Positions 1 to 5,089 of a stretch of DNA of 5,089 bases are shown here, piece by piece (positions within the stretch are counted from its first letter, which is position 1; each line of letters opens with the position of its first letter). Source of the stretch: Candidatus Margulisiibacteriota bacterium (GTDB taxonomy: Bacteria; Margulisbacteria; WOR-1; O2-12-FULL-45-9); assembly GCA_018817195.1 (NCBI GenBank), contig JAHIUL010000069.1:1-5089 (forward strand), read 5' to 3'. The position numbers and the translations under genes were made by a program. The notes under the pieces are model-generated. The model searched no databases, was not told where the DNA came from, and saw nothing but the letters and a program-made list of their open reading frames with translations.

Positions 1-54
1 AGTGCTTGACTGGCAGTCAAGAGGTCGTGGGTTCAAATCCCATCAGCTCCACCA
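1..54 (+). tRNA. tRNA-Ala(GGC), 5' end cut off by window edge
   Basis: This is the 3' two thirds of a tRNA gene; the acceptor 5' strand and most of the D arm lie to the left of the window. The anticodon stem is CTTGA (5-9) paired with TCAAG (17-21), enclosing the loop CTGGCAG, which puts anticodon GGC at 12-14 after the invariant U33. The variable region is AGGTC (22-26). The T arm is GTGGG (27-31), TTCAAAT loop, CCCAT (39-43), with one G-U closing pair. The acceptor 3' strand CAGCTCC (44-50) is followed by discriminator A51 and an encoded CCA (52-54). U at position 70 of the acceptor strand and A73 both fit alanine identity, since AlaRS reads the G3-U70 pair; the partner G3 is outside the window. 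The loop bases C10/G16 and T11/A15 are also complementary, which is slightly unusual but does not change the anticodon reading. Confidence 0.93.
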
Positions 55-62
55 TAAATAAG

Positions 63-70
63 AAAGGGGA
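63..70 (+). promoter_or_regulatory. Ribosome binding site of ppdK
   Basis: The purine run AAAGGGGA ends 8 bases before the ATG at 79 and is the only Shine-Dalgarno-like element in the 24-base leader. It supports the ATG at 79 over the next in-frame methionine (residue 34), which lies inside conserved protein sequence. The rest of the leader is A-rich with no hairpin. Confidence 0.8.
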
Positions 71-78
71 ATAATAAA

Positions 79-2799
79 ATGGCTAAGAAAGTTAAAAAAG
101 CAGAGAAAAAGACAGCGGGGAAGGCAAAGAAGTATGTTTATAATTTTGGGGGCGGCAAAGCAGACGGCAAGTCAGACATGAAAAATCTGTTAGGAGGCAA
201 AGGCGCAAACCTGGCAGAAATGAGCAATATAGGAATCCCGGTTCCGGCAGGCTTCACTATAACCACAGAAATGTGTACGGTTTATTACAAAATGAACCGC
301 AACTATCCTAAGGAACTAAACGCCCAAATAAAAACCAGCATGACTCATATTGAAAAAGTGATGGGTGCAAAGTTTGGGGACGAAGATAATCCTCTGCTCG
401 TCTCAGTTAGATCAGGCGCCCGCATCTCCATGCCAGGCATGATGGACACAGTATTAAACCTAGGCTTAAACGATAAAACCGTTCTTGGTTTAGCCGCCCA
501 ATCTGGCAATGACCGTTTTGCCTGGGACGCCTATCGCCGCTTTGTGCAAATGTACGGCGACGTAGTGCTCGATCTTAAACCTAGAACAAAAACTGATATC
601 GATCCATTTGAAGAAATTATGGATGAAGTTAAAAAAGAAGCTGGTGTTAAGTCTGACGTAGAATTAGAGGTAGATGACTTAAAAGAACTAGTTAAACGCT
701 TTAAAGCTGCGATCAAAGAAAGAAAAGGTATTGATTTCCCAGAAGATCCCTGGAAACAGCTCTGGGGAGCAATCGAAGCGGTTTTTGGTTCATGGAATGC
801 TGACCGCGCCATTAAATACCGCAACATTAACAAAATTCCTCATGATTGGGGAACAGCTGTCAATGTTCAATCAATGGTATACGGCAACATGGGCGATGAT
901 TCAGGAACTGGAGTTGCCTTTACTCGCAACCCTGCCACTGGTGAGAGAAAATTTTATGGGGAATATTTAATCAATGCACAGGGTGAAGACGTTGTAGCTG
1001 GGATTCGCACACCCCAACCAATCAACACCTCTACTAAATCATCTAAAGAGCAAAAAACCCTGGAAGAGATTATGCCAAAACCTTACAAAACCTTAGAAGC
1101 AATTTATAAGAAGCTGGAAAAACACTACACTGATATGCAGGACATTGAATTCACCATTCAAAAAGGCAAACTCTGGATGCTGCAGACCAGGACAGGCAAA
1201 AGAACAGCTGCCGCAGCTATTAAAATTGCCTGCGACATGGTTAATGAAAAGTTAATTGACGAAAAAACAGCAGTGCTGCGTATCGGAGCTGACCAACTCG
1301 ACCAACTGCTTCATCCAATGTTTGATCCAAAAGCAGAAAAAGAAGTTATTGCCAAGGGTCTGCCCGCCTCCCCCGGCGCTGCCACTGGCCAGGCAGTTTT
1401 TCACGCTGATGACGCTGAATCTTTAGCAGCTGAAGGCAAAAAAGTTATTCTAGTTAGAATTGAAACTTCCCCTGAAGATATCGGCGGTATGCACGCTGCC
1501 CAAGGTATTCTGACCGCTAAAGGCGGCATGACGTCCCACGCTGCGGTTGTGGCCCGCGGTATGGGTAAATGCTGTGTTGCTGGCTGCGGCGCAATCGACA
1601 TCAGCTATAAAGACAAACAGTTCAAAGTCGGTAAAACCGCGGTTAAAGAAGGCGATTGGATCTCCCTTGACGGCAGCAGCGGAGAGGTAATGAAAGGTTT
1701 GGTACCGACAATTAAACCAGAGCTTTCGGGTAATTTTGGTACAGTTATGAAATGGGCAGATAAATACAGGACACTTGGGGTACGCACCAACGCAGACACA
1801 CCCAAGGATTCTCAAGTTGCCCGCGACTTTGGAGCAGAAGGGATCGGCCTCTGCCGCACAGAACATATGTTCTTTGAAGGCGACAGGATTAAAGCAGTGC
1901 GCGAGATGATTCTGGCAGATAACCTTGAAGGCAGAAGAAAAGCATTAGCTAAACTTTTGCCCATGCAAAAAGGTGATTTTATCGGTATTTTTAAAGCCAT
2001 GAAAGGCCTGCCCGTAACCATTCGTTTACTGGATCCCCCACTCCATGAGTTCGTGCCGCATGAGGAAGCGCAACAGCAGGAAATGGCAGATGAAATGGGA
2101 GTAAGCCTGGAAAAGATCAAACAAAAAATAAACTCGCTGCACGAGTTTAACCCAATGCTTGGCCATCGCGGCTGCCGCCTGGGGATTATTTATCCAGAAA
2201 TTACAGAAATGCAAGCCCGAGCTATTATGGAAGCAGCTTGCGAGTTAAAAAAACAGGGCGTTGATGTTAAGCCGGAAATAATGGTCCCACTGGTTGGCGA
2301 AGTAAAAGAGCTGCAAAACCAGACTGATATTATCCGCCGGGTAGCTGAAGAAACCATCAAAAAGGCCAAGACTAAAGTTAAATATATGGTTGGCACAATG
2401 ATTGAAATTCCGCGAGCGGCTTTAACAGCAGACAAGATTGCTGAGGTTGCTGAATTTTTCTCATTTGGCACCAATGACTTAACCCAGATGACTATGGGTC
2501 TGTCGCGCGATGATTCCGGCAAATTCCTGCCAGCATATGTTGACATGGGAATTCTAAAAGCTGACCCATTCCAAGTTCTGGATCAAACAGGTGTCGGCCA
2601 ATTAGTTGAAATAGCAACTAAAAAGGGACGCCAGACTCGCAAAGACTTAAAAGTCGGCATCTGCGGCGAACACGGCGGTGAACCATCTTCAGTTGAGTTC
2701 TGCCACAGGGTTGGCTTAAATTACGTCAGCTGTTCTCCTTATCGCGTGCCAATCGCCAGATTAGCAGCTGCTCAGGCAGTTTTAAAATCAAAAAAATAA
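79..2799 (+). CDS. ppdK: Pyruvate, phosphate dikinase (PPDK)
   Basis: Cytoplasmic enzyme interconverting pyruvate + ATP + Pi and PEP + AMP + PPi. It can serve gluconeogenesis or act as a PPi-linked substitute for pyruvate kinase. The 906 residues show the full family order. The N-terminal nucleotide-binding domain (about 20-390) has [10 protein letters not shown] with K41, [17 protein letters not shown] with R111, and the [10 protein letters not shown] segment with R371. The central phosphohistidine domain (about 440-530) has [15 protein letters not shown] with catalytic His487; Thr485 is the equivalent of the threonine phosphorylated by the PDRP regulatory protein in other species. The C-terminal PEP/pyruvate barrel (about 545-900) has GLCRTEHMF with R593, [10 protein letters not shown] with R649, MIEIPRAAL with E776, FGTNDLTQ with D800, and GICGEHGG with C862, matching Cys831 of the Clostridium symbiosum enzyme. 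The protein is about 30 residues longer than that enzyme, partly from a lysine-rich tail (9 Lys in the first 18 residues). No PDRP gene is in the window, so control by Thr485 phosphorylation is inferred only. It is the first protein gene of the cluster, 24 bases after the tRNA and 18 before dgt. Confidence 0.98.
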   Translation: MAKKVKKAEKKTAGKAKKYVYNFGGGKADGKSDMKNLLGGKGANLAEMSNIGIPVPAGFTITTEMCTVYYKMNRNYPKELNAQIKTSMTHIEKVMGAKFGDEDNPLLVSVRSGARISMPGMMDTVLNLGLNDKTVLGLAAQSGNDRFAWDAYRRFVQMYGDVVLDLKPRTKTDIDPFEEIMDEVKKEAGVKSDVELEVDDLKELVKRFKAAIKERKGIDFPEDPWKQLWGAIEAVFGSWNADRAIKYRNINKIPHDWGTAVNVQSMVYGNMGDDSGTGVAFTRNPATGERKFYGEYLINAQGEDVVAGIRTPQPINTSTKSSKEQKTLEEIMPKPYKTLEAIYKKLEKHYTDMQDIEFTIQKGKLWMLQTRTGKRTAAAAIKIACDMVNEKLIDEKTAVLRIGADQLDQLLHPMFDPKAEKEVIAKGLPASPGAATGQAVFHADDAESLAAEGKKVILVRIETSPEDIGGMHAAQGILTAKGGMTSHAAVVARGMGKCCVAGCGAIDISYKDKQFKVGKTAVKEGDWISLDGSSGEVMKGLVPTIKPELSGNFGTVMKWADKYRTLGVRTNADTPKDSQVARDFGAEGIGLCRTEHMFFEGDRIKAVREMILADNLEGRRKALAKLLPMQKGDFIGIFKAMKGLPVTIRLLDPPLHEFVPHEEAQQQEMADEMGVSLEKIKQKINSLHEFNPMLGHRGCRLGIIYPEITEMQARAIMEAACELKKQGVDVKPEIMVPLVGEVKELQNQTDIIRRVAEETIKKAKTKVKYMVGTMIEIPRAALTADKIAEVAEFFSFGTNDLTQMTMGLSRDDSGKFLPAYVDMGILKADPFQVLDQTGVGQLVEIATKKGRQTRKDLKVGICGEHGGEPSSVEFCHRVGLNYVSCSPYRVPIARLAAAQAVLKSKK

Positions 2800-2802
2800 G
2801 CC

Positions 2803-2809
2803 GGGTGAT
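2803..2809 (+). promoter_or_regulatory. Ribosome binding site of dgt
   Basis: GGGTGAT sits in the 18-base gap after the ppdK stop, 8 bases before the GTG at 2818. It matches the 3' part of the consensus AAGGAGGTGATC, pairing with the AUCACC portion of the 16S rRNA tail rather than with the usual CCUCC core. This position decides the GTG start: no ATG lies in frame between the ppdK stop and the conserved FQRDRD region. Confidence 0.65.
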
Positions 2810-2817
2810 ATAAGCGA

Positions 2818-3819
2818 GTGATAATCCGCAAAGAAATTGAGGAGAGGGAAAGAAAATTTCTCTCTATCTACGCTGCCCTATCTTCCAAAAGCCAGGGAAG
2901 GGAAAAGACAGAGAAGGAGTGTCCTTTAAGGACTGCTTTTCAGCGGGACAGGGATAAGATTATCCACTGCAAATCTTTCCGCCGGCTAAAACACAAAACC
3001 CAGGTGTTTCTCTCGCCGGTTGAAGACCATTATCGTACTCGACTGACACACACTATTGAAGTTGCGCAAATTGGGCGCACCATTGCCAGAGCTTTAAAGC
3101 TAAACGAAGACTTAACTGAAGCCATTGCCCTGGCTCATGACTTGGGTCACACTCCATTTGGCCATGCTGGCGAACATGTTTTAGATGATATTCTGAGCGA
3201 GAATTACGGCCGCAGGTTTTACCACAATGACCAGAGCGTGCGGGTGGTTACCGTACTGGAAAAAGACGGCAAGGGTTTAAATCTTTGCCTTGAAGTTATT
3301 GACGGCATTAAAAACCATACCCCGGACGATCCCTGGCCAAAGACCTTGGAAGGCTGCATCGTCAGGTTAGCCGATAGGATTGCTTATTTGCGCCACGACA
3401 TTGAGGACGCAATTAGGGCCGGGGTACTCAAGGAAAAACAGCTGCCGCGCAAACACATGAAGGTTTTGGGCAAAAACACCCTTGATATAATTGTCAGCGA
3501 CATTGTGAAACATTCCCGCGGCAAGCCCAAAATAAAAATGAGCCCGGCTGTGCAAAAAGCCATGGATGGGCTTTATGATTTTATGTATGAAAATGTTTAT
3601 ATTAATCCAGCTGCTAAAAAAGAGGAAAAGAAAGTTCCCACCCTCATGCGCCAGCTGTTCCGGCACTATCATTATGATATCGACTTCCAAAAAGGGAACA
3701 AAAGCAAAGACGACCAGGTCCAACATACAGTTGACTTCATTGCTGGCATGACAGACCGCTATGCCATTGCCAAGTTTGAACAACTCTTTGTGCCGGATGA
3801 ATGGCGCGCTGTAAAATAA
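2818..3819 (+). CDS. dgt: dGTPase-type HD-domain dNTP triphosphohydrolase
   Basis: Predicted cytoplasmic metal-dependent enzyme that hydrolyses dGTP or other dNTPs to the deoxynucleoside and tripolyphosphate. The 333-residue length suits the short Firmicutes-type branch, which is shorter than E. coli Dgt (about 500). The N-terminal family signature FQRDRDKIIHCKSFRRLKHK spans about 41-60. It is followed by DHYRTRLTHTIEVAQIGR (H78), the HD motif in ALAHDLGHTPFGHAGEH (H107, D108, with H111 and H116) and LADRIAYLRHDIEDA (D186). H78, H107, D108 and D186 form the expected metal-binding set. The C-terminal part keeps the branch-typical FMYENVY (about 255-261) and IAGMTDRYAI (about 308-317). Translation starts at GTG with a GGGTGAT site upstream. 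The gene lies 18 bases after ppdK and 3 before dnaG, a placement that suggests control of dNTP supply next to replication priming. Substrate preference cannot be read from the sequence; many members of this branch are annotated only as dGTPase-like. Confidence 0.93.
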   Translation: MIIRKEIEERERKFLSIYAALSSKSQGREKTEKECPLRTAFQRDRDKIIHCKSFRRLKHKTQVFLSPVEDHYRTRLTHTIEVAQIGRTIARALKLNEDLTEAIALAHDLGHTPFGHAGEHVLDDILSENYGRRFYHNDQSVRVVTVLEKDGKGLNLCLEVIDGIKNHTPDDPWPKTLEGCIVRLADRIAYLRHDIEDAIRAGVLKEKQLPRKHMKVLGKNTLDIIVSDIVKHSRGKPKIKMSPAVQKAMDGLYDFMYENVYINPAAKKEEKKVPTLMRQLFRHYHYDIDFQKGNKSKDDQVQHTVDFIAGMTDRYAIAKFEQLFVPDEWRAVK

Positions 3820-3822
3820 CTT

Positions 3823-5089
3823 ATGATCCCATCACAACTAATAGAAGATATTAGAAATAAGGCAGATATTGTTAAGGTCGTGTCTGAATACGTACCTTTA
3901 AAAAAGCGCGGTAAAAATTATCTTGGCTCATGCCCTTTCCATTCAGAAAAAGACCCGTCATTTACTGTTTCTCCGGAAAAGCAAATCTTCCACTGTTTTG
4001 GCTGCGGCGAAGGCGGTAATGCTTTTGCTTTCCTGATGAAAATAGAGAACATTAGTTTTACTGAAGCTGTTTCCGAGCTGGGCAGCAAAGTCGGCGTGGC
4101 TGTGCCAAAAACAGCAAATCGCGGTCCAACAAAAAGCGATAAAGACAAATATTTTCAAATTATGACCTTAGCAGCCCAGCACTTTGCAGACAACCTTAAG
4201 AGCCCAGCGGCCAAGGGTGTGCAAGAATATTTAAGACAAAGAAATATTTCTGATACAACAATAAAACAATTTGGTTTAGGCTTTGCCCTGCCTGGGTGGG
4301 ACAATTTATTTAAACATTTGGTTGCCAAAGGCGCAGCCCCTGAAAATATTGTTAAATCAGGTTTAATTTTAAGGCGTGAAAACTCAAGCGGCTATTACGA
4401 CCGCTTCAGGAACCGGCTGATTTTTCCCATAGCCAACCACCGCGGCCAGGTAGTTGCTTTTGGCGGAAGGACTTTGGGCGAAGATAACCCAAAGTACCTA
4501 AATTCACCTGACACGCCAATTTACCATAAAGGTGAAACATTATTTGGTCTGCATCTGACAAAAAATGAAATAAAGAAAAACCGCACCGCAGTCCTGGTTG
4601 AAGGCAATTTTGACTTAATTACCCCCTTTCAAGGCGGGATAAATAATATTGTCGCCAGCATGGGCACAGCCTTGACAATTTACCAATGCAAGTTATTAGC
4701 CAGGCACTGCGATACAATAGTACTGGCCTTTGATGCTGATGTTGCCGGCGGACTTGCTGCTGAACGGTCAGTTGAACTGATGCGTAACCAGGGCTTAAAA
4801 GTAAAAGTAGCTAATTTAACCGGCGGTAAAGATCCTGATGAGATCATTATCAAGCACGGAATTGAAGCATTTAAGAAGATATTGGACTCTAGCCTGCCCT
4901 TTCTGGAGTTTAAAATCAAGCGCATCTTCTCCAGATACAACTTAAATGAAATCGAAGCCCGGGCCAAAGCATTAAAAGAAGTTGCCGCAGCCTTAAGCCA
5001 GTCAAAAGACCAGTTTGTGCAAAATGAGTACGCTAAATTAGCTGCAGCAGGCTTGAAAACAACACCTGAAAACATCATGGCTGAAGTAA
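3823..5089 (+). CDS. dnaG: DNA primase DnaG, 3' end beyond window
   Basis: RNA primase that makes primers for replication at the fork together with the replicative helicase. The reading frame is open from ATG 3823 to the right edge, giving 422 residues. Typical DnaG is near 600, so the C-terminal helicase-binding domain is missing only because the window ends. The N-terminal zinc-binding domain is complete: SCPFHSEKDPSF carries C37 and H40, and HCFGCGEGGN carries C58 and C61, the CHC2 pattern. The RNA polymerase domain includes YYDRFRNRLIFPI (about 191-203), FGGRTLGEDNPKYLNSP and the TOPRIM core: VEGNFDLI with E260 and D264, VASMGTALT, FDADVAG with D304 and D306, and GGKDPDE (about 334-340). 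The EGNFD and FDAD forms differ from the common EGYMD and DGD, but the acidic catalytic residues are kept. TAA of dgt, CTT, then ATG place the start 3 bases after dgt. No Shine-Dalgarno element lies at usable distance, so translational coupling to dgt is likely. The continuation may lead to rpoD, as in many bacteria, but this is not visible. Confidence 0.97.
   Translation, partial: MIPSQLIEDIRNKADIVKVVSEYVPLKKRGKNYLGSCPFHSEKDPSFTVSPEKQIFHCFGCGEGGNAFAFLMKIENISFTEAVSELGSKVGVAVPKTANRGPTKSDKDKYFQIMTLAAQHFADNLKSPAAKGVQEYLRQRNISDTTIKQFGLGFALPGWDNLFKHLVAKGAAPENIVKSGLILRRENSSGYYDRFRNRLIFPIANHRGQVVAFGGRTLGEDNPKYLNSPDTPIYHKGETLFGLHLTKNEIKKNRTAVLVEGNFDLITPFQGGINNIVASMGTALTIYQCKLLARHCDTIVLAFDADVAGGLAAERSVELMRNQGLKVKVANLTGGKDPDEIIIKHGIEAFKKILDSSLPFLEFKIKRIFSRYNLNEIEARAKALKEVAAALSQSKDQFVQNEYAKLAAAGLKTTPENIMAEV

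Noticed and set aside
1..54. Reading the tRNA as tRNA-Cys with anticodon GCA
   Set aside because: This would place G instead of the invariant U before the anticodon, and the discriminator A and U70 fit alanine.
55..78. Terminator or riboswitch between the tRNA and ppdK
   Set aside because: The 24 bases are A-rich with no inverted repeat and no T run.
1450..1866. Minus-strand open frame of 138 codons within ppdK
   Set aside because: It lies wholly opposite the conserved His-domain region of ppdK, has no recognisable motif, and is best explained as a shadow of the coding strand.
2190..2546. Minus-strand open frame of 118 codons, with others at 531-833 and 1812-2120
   Set aside because: All are antisense to the ppdK catalytic barrel or nucleotide-binding domain and show no independent coding signal.
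2805..2813. Three-codon frame GTG ATA TAA overlapping the dgt ribosome binding site
   Set aside because: Too short to be meaningful and expected by chance; the GGGTGAT match explains the same bases.
3367..3783. Minus-strand open frame of 138 codons within dgt
   Set aside because: Entirely antisense to conserved dgt sequence, with no family-like motif.
3817..3825. Possible Dgt-DnaG fusion by stop readthrough, since both genes share a frame across TAA CTT ATG
   Set aside because: A normal TAA stop with no readthrough or recoding element; both proteins have complete, ordinary ends, so shared frame is a one-in-three coincidence.
4680..5078. Minus-strand open frame of 132 codons within dnaG
   Set aside because: Antisense to the TOPRIM domain of dnaG, whose plus-strand frame is unmistakable and open to the window edge.

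Overview
The window carries a compact run of plus-strand genes with almost no non-coding DNA: the 3' part of a tRNA-Ala(GGC) gene, then pyruvate, phosphate dikinase (ppdK), a dGTPase-type HD phosphohydrolase (dgt) and the 5' two thirds of DNA primase (dnaG), which runs off the right edge. The gaps are 24, 18 and 3 bases. No rho-independent terminator is visible in any of them, so the three protein genes probably form one transcript, and the tRNA may be part of it. No stretch over 300 bases lacks a gene.

Layout: 1-54 is tRNA-Ala starting inside the D arm, with an encoded CCA end. 55-78 is an A-rich leader with a ribosome binding site. 79-2799 is ppdK, 906 residues, with every catalytic residue checked present. 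2818-3819 is dgt, with a GTG start and a GGGTGAT ribosome binding site. 3823-5089 is dnaG, 422 residues visible, with its zinc finger and TOPRIM catalytic core intact.

How the genes relate: PPDK interconverts pyruvate + ATP + Pi and PEP + AMP + PPi. Dgt removes tripolyphosphate from dNTPs and so affects the precursor pool for replication. DnaG makes the RNA primers. The dgt-dnaG pair is a familiar bacterial neighbourhood, often followed by the housekeeping sigma factor rpoD, and ppdK directly upstream is known from Clostridia-like genomes. The cluster is a conserved housekeeping block rather than a mobile or defence island.

Organism: clearly bacterial. PPDK and Dgt resemble the clostridial forms as I remember them. 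The primase core has EGNFD and FDAD where most bacteria have EGYMD and (Y/F)DGD, and PPDK has a lysine-rich N-terminal extension. These features would suit an uncultured lineage, such as a Patescibacteria or Margulisbacteria/WOR-1-like candidate phylum, at least as well as a typical Firmicute. This assignment is low confidence and rests on recall, not a search.

I found no CRISPR array, insertion sequence, phage gene, direct repeat array or undescribed system. The points worth a second look are modest: the tight tRNA-ppdK junction, the PPDK N-terminal tail, the primase TOPRIM variants and the lack of a ribosome binding site at dnaG.
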